Of a stretch of 64,000 bases of DNA, positions 25,220 through 33,421 are shown piece by piece. The stretch comes from Hungatella effluvii (GTDB lineage: Bacteria > Bacillota > Clostridia > Lachnospirales > Lachnospiraceae). The DNA lies in NCBI RefSeq assembly GCF_003201875.1, contig NZ_QJKD01000003.1, forward strand, positions 248,001 through 312,000. Direction: 5' to 3'. The notes under the pieces were generated by a model, which was not told the origin of the DNA, searched no databases, and saw only the letters and a program-made list of their open reading frames with translations. The first letter of the stretch is position 1, and each line of letters opens with the position of its first letter. The position numbers and the translations under genes were made by a program.

Positions 25220-25507
25220 TTAGCGGCAGCCACATCCGCATCCGCCTTCAGCAGCGGTGCCAGGAGCCGTAATCGGCATTACGTTGTTATTATTGCCAGC
25301 CCAGAAGCCATCTCTAAAGCCGGTCTCATAACCTGCGTTAAAGCCTGCAGCATAGCCGCGGCGGAACTGGCAGTTAGCCCAGTCATTCGGTCTGCATGAG
25401 CAGGAATTATTATTGTTATTATTGTTATTTCCGCATCCGCAGCTCCAGGAACCGCATCCACAATTACATCCACAATTTACATTACATCTATTATTACAAC
25501 AACACAT
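25220..25507 (-). CDS. Cys/Asn-rich spore coat-like protein
   Basis: The 95-residue protein begins MCCCNNRCNVNCGCNCGCGS, has an eight-Asn run, and ends GGCGCGCR, with a central conserved-looking segment NCQFRRGYAAGFNAGYETGF. Composition is typical of clostridial spore-associated small proteins, and the nearby cotJ operon is consistent. Cysteines may give disulfide crosslinks in the coat. The poly-Asn tract is encoded by AAT/AAC repeats and may vary in length. Function is inferred from composition only. Confidence 0.65.
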   Translation of the reverse strand: MCCCNNRCNVNCGCNCGCGSWSCGCGNNNNNNNNSCSCRPNDWANCQFRRGYAAGFNAGYETGFRDGFWAGNNNNVMPITAPGTAAEGGCGCGCR

Positions 25508-25613
25508 ATGATTGATCTCCTTTAATTTATCAGGTTTGTACTATATCATATGCGAATATACTAAAGATGTGCATAATCGGAAACTTCACTGCTGCTTACA
25601 GGATAGCCAAAAC

Positions 25614-27680
25614 TCAGACACGGAACATGATTCTGTTTTTGAATTCCTGTGCCTTCCCCTCGTTCCAGTCGTGAACCGGTCTGTAATAACCGGCAATTCT
25701 GCTGTAGACCGCGGCGCGGCCCCCGCATTTGGGACACACGTTCTGCCTTCCCGGCAGATATCCGCAGGACTGGCAGATGGAGTAGATCGGCGACAGCGTA
25801 TAATAAGGAATATCATGACCGGTCGTTATATCGTGCAGCAGATCCCGCGCCTTCTTCCAGTCATCAAACTCGCGTTCCATATAAACATGGAACACGGTTC
25901 CTGCCGTATAAAGCGGCTGCAGCTGATCCTGATTCGCCAGAGCTTCTTCCAGGGAACCATCGTAGTCCGCAGGCAGCTTCGTGCTGTTCGTATAATACGG
26001 CGCATCTCCTTCGTGACCCGCCGTCCTGATTCCAGGAAATTTTTCCTTATCCAGCATGGCGAAACGGTAGGTAGCCGACTCAGCCGGCGTCGCCTCAAGA
26101 CCGTAGAGATCCCCGTATTCCAGCTGGTATCCCACGATCTTTTCCTTCATATGATTTAACATGGCAGCGGCAAACTGCCTCGTCTTCTCCGATTCCATGC
26201 CCTCTCCCAGCCACGGTGCATTCAGACCGGCCTCATTCATCCCGATAATGCCGATGGACGAAAGATGGTTGCTGAAATCAGACAAATAGCAGGCCGTATA
26301 TGGGTACAGGCCGTTCTTCAGCAGATTGGAGATCACTTCACGCTTCGTCCGCAGGGAACGCGCCGCCAGATCCATCTTCTCATCCAGTTTCTCATAGAAT
26401 TCCGCCTCGTTCTTCGACTGATACGCAATCCTCGGCAAATTGATCGTAACCACGCCGATCGATCCCGTATGTTCCCCATATCCGAAGAAACCGCCTGCTT
26501 TGCTGCGCAGCTTATGTAAATCAGGAGTTACCCCGTCATAGGAAATTCTCACATCTCCCGGTGTCAGTCCGCTGCGGACGTAATTTGTAAAATACGGCGT
26601 ACCGTAATGAGAAGCCAGCGAAAACAAAAGCCGGTTTCTCTCATTATCAGACCAGTCAAAGTCCGGAGTCAGCCCATAGGACGGGATCGGATACTGAAAA
26701 CCAAGTCCGCTGGCATCGCCCTCCAGCATAGTCTCCAGAAATGCCCGGTCCACCATATCCAGTTCCGCCTGGCACTCCCCATAGGTGAAATCCATCTCCT
26801 GTCCACCCACGATGGCCTTCTGCGATGCCATATCCTCCGGAACCATCAAATCCAGGGAAATATGGGAAAATGGTGCCTGAGTCCCCCATCTACTCGGCGT
26901 ATTTACGCCAAAGACAAATGCCTCCATACACTTTTTCACCCGGTCATACGAGAGGTTGTCCGCCTTGACAAAGGGCGCCAGATACGTATCAAAAGAGGAA
27001 AATGACTGGGATGCCGCCCATTCATTCTGCATAATCCCCAGGAAATTGACCATCTGATTGCAGAGCGTGGCCAGATGCTTTGCCGGAGCTGCCGTAATCT
27101 TTCCGGTAATTCCGCCGAGCCCGTCCATCAGAAGCCTCTTTAAAGACCATCCACAGCTATAACCGGTCAGCATGGACAGGTCATGAATATGAAGATCACC
27201 ATTGATATAAGCCTCGGCGATTTCTTTATCATAGATTTCCGTCAGCCAGTAATTGGTCGTAACCGCGCCTGAGTTATTTAAAATCAGACCGCCCACGGAG
27301 TATGTGACCGTAGAATTCTCCTTCACCCGCCAGTCTTCCACCTTCACATAGTTGTCCACCACATCTTTATAATCCAGCGTTGTCTTACCGAGATTCCTGA
27401 TCTTCTCCCGCTGCTTCCTGTATAATATGTATGCCTTCGCCACGTCCGTATAGCCGGCTTCCTCCAGCACCTTCTCCACGCTGTCCTGGATATCCTCGAC
27501 CGCAATCTGGTCGCCCTTCATCTTCCCTTGAAAATCAGACGTCACTCTGATCGACAGCAGTTCCACAATATCTTCCGTATAAAATTTCCCCGTTGCCTTA
27601 AACGCCTTCCTTATAGCTTCGGAGATCTTTTCCAGATGAAATTCTACGATTGCCCCATCACGTTTTGCTACTAAAATCAT
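25614..27680 (-). CDS. nrdD: Anaerobic ribonucleoside-triphosphate reductase
   Basis: The 688-residue protein has an N-terminal ATP-cone (residues 1-90), the catalytic barrel, a zinc site CQSCGYLP with CPKCGG near the C-terminus, and the glycyl radical motif RIAGYYRPV (Gly664). It reduces ribonucleoside triphosphates without oxygen and needs the radical-SAM activase NrdG. Unusually, no nrdG follows; the next gene on this strand is the coat-like protein. Paired NrdR boxes lie upstream of its start. Confidence 0.95.
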   Translation of the reverse strand: MILVAKRDGAIVEFHLEKISEAIRKAFKATGKFYTEDIVELLSIRVTSDFQGKMKGDQIAVEDIQDSVEKVLEEAGYTDVAKAYILYRKQREKIRNLGKTTLDYKDVVDNYVKVEDWRVKENSTVTYSVGGLILNNSGAVTTNYWLTEIYDKEIAEAYINGDLHIHDLSMLTGYSCGWSLKRLLMDGLGGITGKITAAPAKHLATLCNQMVNFLGIMQNEWAASQSFSSFDTYLAPFVKADNLSYDRVKKCMEAFVFGVNTPSRWGTQAPFSHISLDLMVPEDMASQKAIVGGQEMDFTYGECQAELDMVDRAFLETMLEGDASGLGFQYPIPSYGLTPDFDWSDNERNRLLFSLASHYGTPYFTNYVRSGLTPGDVRISYDGVTPDLHKLRSKAGGFFGYGEHTGSIGVVTINLPRIAYQSKNEAEFYEKLDEKMDLAARSLRTKREVISNLLKNGLYPYTACYLSDFSNHLSSIGIIGMNEAGLNAPWLGEGMESEKTRQFAAAMLNHMKEKIVGYQLEYGDLYGLEATPAESATYRFAMLDKEKFPGIRTAGHEGDAPYYTNSTKLPADYDGSLEEALANQDQLQPLYTAGTVFHVYMEREFDDWKKARDLLHDITTGHDIPYYTLSPIYSICQSCGYLPGRQNVCPKCGGRAAVYSRIAGYYRPVHDWNEGKAQEFKNRIMFRV

Positions 27681-27753
27681 GCCTGTCCCCTCTTTCCTTA
27701 TGTCTCATTTGCTCTTACAATACTCTTACAAATATACCAGATTTCCCGCGAAG

Positions 27754-27800
27754 TCACAACATACAATAAGCCGAAATACTGTATACACAATATCTTGAGT
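27754..27800 (-). promoter_or_regulatory. Tandem NrdR boxes upstream of nrdD
   Basis: Two 16-bp sites, ACTCAAGATATTGTGT (27785-27800, minus strand) and TTATTGTATGTTGTGA (27754-27769, minus strand), are 31 bp apart centre to centre. This matches the known NrdR arrangement of paired boxes about three helical turns apart. The second box is weaker. NrdR would repress nrdD when dATP is ample. Confidence 0.75.
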
Positions 27801-27944
27801 AAAGGTTTCAACTGCTATCCTGATACTTGTCCCAATTCAAATGTACACATTTTTTTCATAATTTCATCAAAAATTCTTCACATATTCCATGTATAGTAAT
27901 ACATGTAACAGAGAAAAACCAAACAAAACTTTTTTTCATACTCT

Positions 27945-27973
27945 GGCCGGCAAGAATCCCCCTCTTGCCGGCC
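27945..27973. terminator. Hairpin below the cotJ operon
   Basis: GGCCGGCAAGA pairs with TCTTGCCGGCC, a strong stem just after cotJC. T-rich sequence follows only on the plus strand. Confidence 0.55.
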
Positions 27974-27985
27974 CCTCCCTTTTTA

Positions 27986-28594
27986 TCAGCAATTATTCTT
28001 TACATCAAAGCTGGGATTAAAAGCATAAAAATTCTTACTGTCTAAATTATCCTGGGTAATCCGCAGCGCTTCTCCAAATCTCTGGAAATGCACCACTTCT
28101 CTTTCCCTTAAGTAACGGATTGGGTCACAGACCTCCGGATCCTTCACTACGCGCAGAATATTGTCGTAGGTGCTCCGGGCCTTCTGTTCCGCCGCCATAT
28201 CCTCTACCAGATCGGTAATCGGATCGCCTTTCGACTGAAACTCGCAGGCATTAAACGGAATTCCGCCTGCAGCCTGCGGCCAGATCCCTGTGGTGTGATC
28301 AATATAATAAGGCCCAAAGCCTGATTCCACAATCTGCTCCGGCGTTAAGTTCCTGGTGAGCTGATGAACGATCGTCGCTACAATCTCAAGATGAGCGAGT
28401 TCCTCTGTTCCGATATCCGTGAGGAGTCCCTTGCACTCCTTATATGGCATGGCGTAGCGCTGGGATAAGTAGCGCATGGAGGCACCCATTTCGCCGTCTG
28501 GGCCACCATACTGACTCATAATAAACGTCGCCATCTTCGGATTCGGTGTTGTAATATTTACCGGATACTGTAATCTTTTTTCATATCTCCACAT
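27986..28594 (-). CDS. cotJC: Spore coat protein CotJC (manganese-catalase fold)
   Basis: The 202-residue protein is a ferritin-like Mn-catalase homologue: MWRYEKRLQYPVNI at the start, SQYGGPDGEMGASMRYLSQR, then the ligand helices with GTEELAHLEIVATIVHQL, EDMAAEQKARSTYDNIL and REREVVHFQRFGEAL. It sits in the inner coat and may remove peroxide. The ATG at 28594 overlaps the TGA of cotJB by one base (TGATG), so translation is coupled. An in-frame start 27 bases upstream is less likely. Confidence 0.93.
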   Translation of the reverse strand: MWRYEKRLQYPVNITTPNPKMATFIMSQYGGPDGEMGASMRYLSQRYAMPYKECKGLLTDIGTEELAHLEIVATIVHQLTRNLTPEQIVESGFGPYYIDHTTGIWPQAAGGIPFNACEFQSKGDPITDLVEDMAAEQKARSTYDNILRVVKDPEVCDPIRYLREREVVHFQRFGEALRITQDNLDSKNFYAFNPSFDVKNNC

Positions 28595-28860
28595 CAGCCG
28601 CACTCTCCTTCCCAAGGCCACGGATTGTTGACCCAGGTCCAGTAATTATCGGACCGGACTTCGTCAAACATCAGCGGGCCGCACTGAGCCTCATAGGCAT
28701 CCATTGCCTGTTTCCGTAAATCTGATACATATTGGTAGTAATTCAGCGCATCCTGATCACTGGGATGAGTATCCAAATAGAGAATCACATCGTCCATAGC
28801 GAAGCTCGCCTCATAGACTGCTTGGAGCAGAGCGCTGCAGTTCATATCGGTATTTGCCAT
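28594..28860 (-). CDS. cotJB: Spore coat protein CotJB
   Basis: The 88-residue protein shows the CotJB pattern: LLQAVYEASFAMDDVILYLD, then YVSDLRKQAMDAYEAQCGPL and WTWVNNPWPWEGE at the end. It assembles with CotJA and CotJC. Start ATG 28860 overlaps the TAA of cotJA (TAATG), and GGAGGTG inside the cotJA end is its ribosome site. Confidence 0.92.
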   Translation of the reverse strand: MANTDMNCSALLQAVYEASFAMDDVILYLDTHPSDQDALNYYQYVSDLRKQAMDAYEAQCGPLMFDEVRSDNYWTWVNNPWPWEGECG

Positions 28861-29990
28861 TATCTGCACCTCCCCATGGAAAACGGTTTATCCAGATCCG
28901 GGAAAATTGTCCCTCTGTTCATTGCTTTTTCAACCGGATAGACCTGCTGCCAGCGTTGCCACGGAACGTATGTCATGCCTACCGGAAACTGATCGATATC
29001 ACAGGATGAATTCATAGAACCGGAATTCGTCGGCATTTCTGGGCGAACGACTGATTCACGGCCTGACATTACCTCCCGGCGAGCGACCGTACCTGAGTCC
29101 ATCGGTGCATTCGACTGCGGCATTGCACCACGGCCCATTGGCATTTCCGGCTGCGGCATAGTTCCACGCCCCATCGGCATCTCCGGCTGCGGCATAACTC
29201 CGCGTCCCATTGGCATTTCCGGCTGCATCATCGATCCGCGCCTCATCGGCATTTCCGGCTGCATCATCGATCCGCGCCCCATCGGCATCTCCGGCTGCGG
29301 CATAACTCCACGCCCCATCGGCATTTCCGGCTGCATCATCGATCCGCGATCCATGGGCATTTCCGGCTGCATCATCGATCCGCGCCCCATCGGCATTTCC
29401 GGCTGCATCATCGATCCGCGATCCATGGGCATTTCCGGCTGCATCATCGATTCGCGCCCCATCGGCATTTCCGGCTGCATCATCGATCCACGACCCATCG
29501 GCATATTCGGCGGCATTGCTGGTCCACGCCCCATCGGCATATTCGGCGGCATCACCGGCCCTGGTCCCATCGGCATCTCCGAACGCATGTTAGGTCCACA
29601 TCCTGCCGGGATATTCGGCGGCATCTCCGGCCCTGGTCCCATCGGCATATTCGGCTGTGTCACTCCTCCACGCCCCATTGGCATCTCCGGAGGCATCGCT
29701 GGCCCCGGCCCCATCGGCATATTCGGCTGCGTCGCTCCCCCGCGCCCCATCGGCATATTCGGCTGTGTTGCGCCTCCGCGCCCCATCGGCATCTCCGGCG
29801 GCATCGCCGGTCCTGGCCCCATCGGCATATTCGGCTGCGTCGCCGAATCGTGGCGAACGGCCGGGCCGGATCCCAGAGGAAGATCCGGGCGGATCACCGG
29901 GCCTGGGCCCATTGGAACATCCTGACGGCCTTTAGCGCCCTGCGGCACTGGCTGGCAGCCAGGACATCTTTGTTTCGTATAACAATCCAT
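28860..29990 (-). CDS. cotJA: CotJA with a long N-terminal Met/Pro/Gly repeat
   Basis: The last roughly 45 residues (PVGMTYVPWQRWQQVYPVEK, then GTIFPDLDKPF) are a complete CotJA. CotJA proteins are usually short, but here about 270 residues of repeats precede it: an approximately 11-residue unit of the type EMPMGRGSMMQP, present around 25 times with variants such as NMPMGPGPAMPP. An N-terminal Cys-rich start MDCYTKQRCPGCQP precedes the repeats. The repeat DNA (29130-29850) is highly redundant and should be prone to slippage. The start is ATG 29990 behind AAAGGAG at 11-base spacing. The repeats may form an extended coat matrix polymer. Confidence 0.85.
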   Translation of the reverse strand: MDCYTKQRCPGCQPVPQGAKGRQDVPMGPGPVIRPDLPLGSGPAVRHDSATQPNMPMGPGPAMPPEMPMGRGGATQPNMPMGRGGATQPNMPMGPGPAMPPEMPMGRGGVTQPNMPMGPGPEMPPNIPAGCGPNMRSEMPMGPGPVMPPNMPMGRGPAMPPNMPMGRGSMMQPEMPMGRESMMQPEMPMDRGSMMQPEMPMGRGSMMQPEMPMDRGSMMQPEMPMGRGVMPQPEMPMGRGSMMQPEMPMRRGSMMQPEMPMGRGVMPQPEMPMGRGTMPQPEMPMGRGAMPQSNAPMDSGTVARREVMSGRESVVRPEMPTNSGSMNSSCDIDQFPVGMTYVPWQRWQQVYPVEKAMNRGTIFPDLDKPFSMGRCR

Positions 29991-30029
29991 AGGATGAAAT
30001 ACTCCTTTCAATATGATGAGTTTCTAATA

Positions 30030-31364
30030 TCAATTTATGAAAGGAAGGCTTTCTTGTGCAGGGCCAACGCATATTTTTCCATTTTGTTCAAATTGTGATC
30101 CGTGGCAGGGGCACTCATAGCGCCCGTCCATCCGATTATATACAAGCCTACAGCCCAGATGAGGACATCGGGGAACCTTTGTCATAGCGCCACTCATGAG
30201 TCCGGCCGCAGAATAACCGGCATGGGAAAGAAATGTGGACGCCGCCGCTTTGGGCCTGAACCGCTGCGGAGTAAATACCTCGTCATACGGCGTCCTTCTT
30301 CCCATAATCTGCGCTGTCACGATCCTGGCCGCAGCCATTGATGTCGTCATGCCCCATTTTCCAAATCCCGTTGCCACGTACCAGTCTGCAAGCACGCCGG
30401 AGAAATGGCCGATGTAAGGCACACTGTCCACACTCATGCAGTCCTCGGCCGACCATCGTCCGTATTCCTCCGTGTTCGGATAAAAATGTTCTCTCAACCG
30501 CCGCATCTCTTCGTAAGGATTCTTTTTCGGACACTTTCCAGTCCGATGGCTTCCATGGCCCAAAAGAAGTGTATCCCCCGCGCTCCGGAAGGAATAGGAG
30601 TTTTTATCAATCCCCAGATACATTCCCTCCAGCTCCTTTACAGGCCCTAGTGCCATCACATAGCTCTTTTCCTGATACATCCGCAGAAAATAGAAACCCG
30701 GAATATTTACAAATGGAAAATGACACGCAAATACAATGTGAGCCGCCTTTACCACACCTCTGTTCGTGATAATCTCATGCCCCTTCACCTCACGGACAGT
30801 CGTCCGCTCATAGACCGTTAAATCCCCGGAGAGCGCTTCGATGAACTCCAGCGGGTGAAACTGTGCCTGATCTGCAAAACGCACCGCACCGTGAACAGGA
30901 AACGGAAGCTCCGTCTCCCGGACAAAGGAAGCCGGTATGCCGCATCGGGCGGCACAGTCCGCCTCCTGCCTCAAAATTTCCGACTCATTAACCGAAAATA
31001 AATAGGCATCCTTCTTCTCAAAGTGGCATGCAATGCGGTATCTGTCAATTAACTTCTCATAATCCCGAATAGCCTGCTGGTTCGCCATGGCGTAAGCGGC
31101 GGCATGCTTCTCCCCCATTGTGTTTACAAGCTTCTGGTAAATCAGGTTATGCTGGGATGTAATTTTCGCAGTCGTATATCCCGACTGGCCGCTTCCGATC
31201 CGGTTGGTCTCCAGCACAATCACTTCTTTTCCCTGTTCCTTCAGATAATGGGCCGCAAGAATACCAAAGAGTCCGGCTCCGATTACTGCAACTTCTGTTT
31301 TCTTATTACCAGGAAGCGGATTTCTTCCAGGTATTTTCGTTGTTTGTGTCCAGATTGATTTCAT
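30030..31364 (-). CDS. FAD-dependent oxidoreductase with C-terminal Rieske domain
   Basis: The 444-residue protein has a DAO-type FAD domain (VAVIGAGLFGILAAHYLKEQ, residues about 25-45; GFGKWGMTTSMAAA near 330) and a C-terminal Rieske [2Fe-2S] motif CPHLGC with CPCHGSQFE. Family members oxidise amines or amino acids and pass electrons via the Rieske centre. Substrate unknown. It is read divergently from the marR gene; operator-like half-sites lie between them. Confidence 0.85.
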   Translation of the reverse strand: MKSIWTQTTKIPGRNPLPGNKKTEVAVIGAGLFGILAAHYLKEQGKEVIVLETNRIGSGQSGYTTAKITSQHNLIYQKLVNTMGEKHAAAYAMANQQAIRDYEKLIDRYRIACHFEKKDAYLFSVNESEILRQEADCAARCGIPASFVRETELPFPVHGAVRFADQAQFHPLEFIEALSGDLTVYERTTVREVKGHEIITNRGVVKAAHIVFACHFPFVNIPGFYFLRMYQEKSYVMALGPVKELEGMYLGIDKNSYSFRSAGDTLLLGHGSHRTGKCPKKNPYEEMRRLREHFYPNTEEYGRWSAEDCMSVDSVPYIGHFSGVLADWYVATGFGKWGMTTSMAAARIVTAQIMGRRTPYDEVFTPQRFRPKAAASTFLSHAGYSAAGLMSGAMTKVPRCPHLGCRLVYNRMDGRYECPCHGSQFEQNGKICVGPAQESLPFIN

Positions 31365-31439
31365 ATTTTCACCTCATGGTTATCATTCCCCGATATCCTG
31401 AAATTTACTTCTTCCTTTTCTCCTTCACCTGTATTTCTA

Positions 31440-31487
31440 TTGACAAAGCCAGAACAGTTTGATATAGTTCTAAAAAGAACAGTTCAT
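31440..31487 (+). promoter_or_regulatory. Promoter and operator half-sites for marR
   Basis: TTGACA at 31440-31445 and TATAGT at 31463-31468 have 17-bp spacing. Half-sites AGAAC/GTTCT occur at 31451, 31467 and 31476, forming an inverted pair GTTCT-AAAA-AGAAC over the start region. This would suit MarR autorepression. The transcript would have a leader of roughly 185 nt. Confidence 0.65.
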
Positions 31488-31518
31488 TTTAAAACCAATT
31501 ACAACTGTTACTCTATCA

Positions 31519-31578
31519 GTCAAATACTCCGTTGCATGCGGCAGGGTATTTGACCCACGCGGCAGTCGCCAAATGCTC
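31519..31578 (+). repeat. Leader hairpin and shared element A, upstream of marR
   Basis: GTCAAATAC (31519-31527) pairs perfectly with GTATTTGAC (31546-31554). The overlapping 38-nt stretch from 31541 to 31578 recurs with few changes at 32167-32204 upstream of tauE. Another inverted pair, AGCCAGCC / GGCTGGCT, follows. Confidence 0.6.
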
Positions 31579-31661
31579 GAACAGCCAGCCAAATGCTCAT
31601 TCAAACAGCCTGGCACCCGGCTGGCTGCTCGCGGAAATCCAAAGAAAAAGAGGTGAATCAT

Positions 31662-32087
31662 ATGGAGACTCGCGATATTTTATCCGGAGCAAAGTCCTTT
31701 CACAAGATTTATAATCAGGTCATTCAGACCGCAGCTACACGGCACCATTTATCGCTGATGGATGCCGACATTATTCTATTTCTCTACAATAACCCGGATT
31801 ACGATACAGCAAAGGACATTTCCTATTTCCGCATGCTGGCTAAATCAGGGGTATCGGCTTCCGTAGAGTCGCTGACCGGCCTGGGATACCTGGAGAGTCA
31901 CGAGGACACCGCCGACCGCAGAAAAATTCATTTAAAGCTGACAGACGCCGCCGCCCCTGTCGCCCGGGATTTAAAACGGACGCAGGAGGATTTCTTCAAA
32001 CGGCTGAACCGTGGGATTTCAGAGGAAGAACGGCAGATGTTCTCTGATCTTTTAAAACGGATGATGGATAATCTGAAACAAACGTAA
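31662..32087 (+). CDS. MarR-family winged-helix regulator
   Basis: The 141-residue protein has the MarR layout: dimer helix at the start, recognition region ISYFRMLAKSGVSASVESLT, the wing LGYLESHEDTADRRKIHLKL and C-terminal dimer helices. The DxRxxxLxLT-type wing is intact. ATG 31662 is preceded by AGAGGTGA. It probably regulates itself, the TauE-like gene downstream and perhaps the divergent oxidoreductase. Confidence 0.87.
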   Translation: METRDILSGAKSFHKIYNQVIQTAATRHHLSLMDADIILFLYNNPDYDTAKDISYFRMLAKSGVSASVESLTGLGYLESHEDTADRRKIHLKLTDAAAPVARDLKRTQEDFFKRLNRGISEEERQMFSDLLKRMMDNLKQT

Positions 32088-32115
32088 TCAAATCTCCCGC
32101 AGCTAGAAACAGAGG

Positions 32116-32204
32116 CATCAAACTTGAAGCACCGTAAGCAGCAGGGTATTTGAAGCGCCGTGAGCAGCAGAGTATTTGACCCTCGCAGCAGTCGCCAAAG
32201 GCTC
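32116..32204 (+). repeat. 26-nt direct repeats and shared element A copy, upstream of tauE
   Basis: The units TTGAAGCACCGTAAGCAGCA and TTGAAGCGCCGTGAGCAGCA are in tandem at about 26-nt period, followed by GCAGAGTATTTGACC and the copy of the marR leader element (32167-32204). Both copies lie about 70-85 bases before a start codon. Confidence 0.6.
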
Positions 32205-32274
32205 ATGCAGGACTCGCACTTAGCTCATTGCCCGCGGGAATAAACAAGAAAACAAGAGAAAAGAAGGTCTTACC

Positions 32275-33036
32275 ATGTTAGTAAAAATCATTGTATGTCT
32301 GTTTGCAGGCCTCGGAGCCGGCTTCGGCACAGGCTTTGCCGGAATGAGTGCGGCGGCCGTCATCAGTCCCATGCTCATCACATTTTTAGGAGTCCCTGCC
32401 TATCAGGCGATCGGCATCGCTCTGGCCAGCGACGTTCTCGCCAGCGCCGTATCGGCCTACACCTACGGAAAACACAAAAACCTCGATATCCGAAACGGTA
32501 TCGTGATGATGGCCGCTGTCTTAATCTTCACCCTGATTGGAAGCTACATCTCCTCCCTGGTTCCCAATCACGCCATGGGGAACGCTTCCGTCTTCCTCAC
32601 CATGCTTCTGGGCATTAAATTCATAGTGAGACCGGTCCTCACGACCAAAGACGCACAGGCCTCCAAGACCATGCGGCAAAAGCTGATCCAGTCCATACTG
32701 AGCGGCATTGTGGTCGGTTTCATCTGTGGATTTATCGGCGCAGGCGGCGGTATGATGATGCTTCTGCTGCTGACGAGCGTGCTGGGATATGAATTAAAGA
32801 CCGCCGTCGGAACCAGCGTATTTATCATGACGTTCACGGCTTTGACCGGGTCCCTCTCTCATTTTGCCATCGGCGGCATGCCGGATCTGTTCCTGCTCGT
32901 ACTCTGTATCCTGTTTACCTTCCTGTTTGCCCGAATCGCCGCCGTATTCGCAAACAAAGCAGATCCAAAACTTTTGAACCGGTTGACCGGCGTTATTCTG
33001 TTTCTGCTGGGAGCTGTCATGCTTCTCGTAAAGTAG
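32275..33036 (+). CDS. TauE/SafE-family sulfite/anion exporter
   Basis: The 253-residue protein has about eight hydrophobic segments and the family pattern of two related halves: GFGTGFAGMSAAAVISPMLI near the N-terminus and GFICGFIGAGGGMMMLLLLT in the middle. Members export sulfite, sulfoacetate or related anions; substrate unknown here. GAAGG precedes ATG 32275. It follows marR by 187 bases that carry the repeat. The stop codon lies in the duplicated target of mobile element copy 3. Confidence 0.85.
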   Translation: MLVKIIVCLFAGLGAGFGTGFAGMSAAAVISPMLITFLGVPAYQAIGIALASDVLASAVSAYTYGKHKNLDIRNGIVMMAAVLIFTLIGSYISSLVPNHAMGNASVFLTMLLGIKFIVRPVLTTKDAQASKTMRQKLIQSILSGIVVGFICGFIGAGGGMMMLLLLTSVLGYELKTAVGTSVFIMTFTALTGSLSHFAIGGMPDLFLLVLCILFTFLFARIAAVFANKADPKLLNRLTGVILFLLGAVMLLVK

Positions 33037-33039
33037 GCT

Positions 33040-33328
33040 GTAACAGTTTAGCCTTCGCTCCCGGCTGCCACTGCCCGGCCCGGTGCTCTCGGTTCCCAGA
33101 CCTTTCCAGTTCCGGTTTCGGGCATAAGCATTTCTAAATGTACAGGATTTTTCTAAAAACCCGTGAAAATCCCCAAACTCGCTGCGCTCAGACAGGTGGG
33201 GATTTCCCCTGAACGAAAAATTCTGCCCATTAAGAACTGCTAATATCCTGCAAAGTCACTGGAAAGGTCTGGGAACCGAGAGCACCGGGCCGGGCAGTGG
33301 CAGCCGGGAGCGAAGGCCGAACTGTTAC
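33040..33328. mobile_element. Foldback mobile element, copy 3 (289 bp)
   Basis: It runs from GTAACAGTTTAG to CCGAACTGTTAC. Arms of 68 nt pair perfectly except two wobble-type differences near the tip. Flanks AGTAGGCT (33032-33039) and AGTAGGTT (33329-33336) are a 7-of-8 target duplication, and the left one contains the tauE stop codon TAG. It would form a giant hairpin at the 3' end of the tauE mRNA. Confidence 0.88.
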
Positions 33329-33421
33329 AGTAGGTTCAATATTTACCGAAATCCTCCTTGATTTCACGCCTGTTTTATACTACAATGAAGTTAATAATTG
33401 CAAAAACAGGAGGCAGACCAC

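Noticed and set aside
29353..29925. Long open frame on the plus strand with repeats of the type GISGCIIDPRPI
   Set aside because: It is the exact antisense of the repeat part of the cotJA gene; repetitive codons keep the other strand open. No ribosome site.
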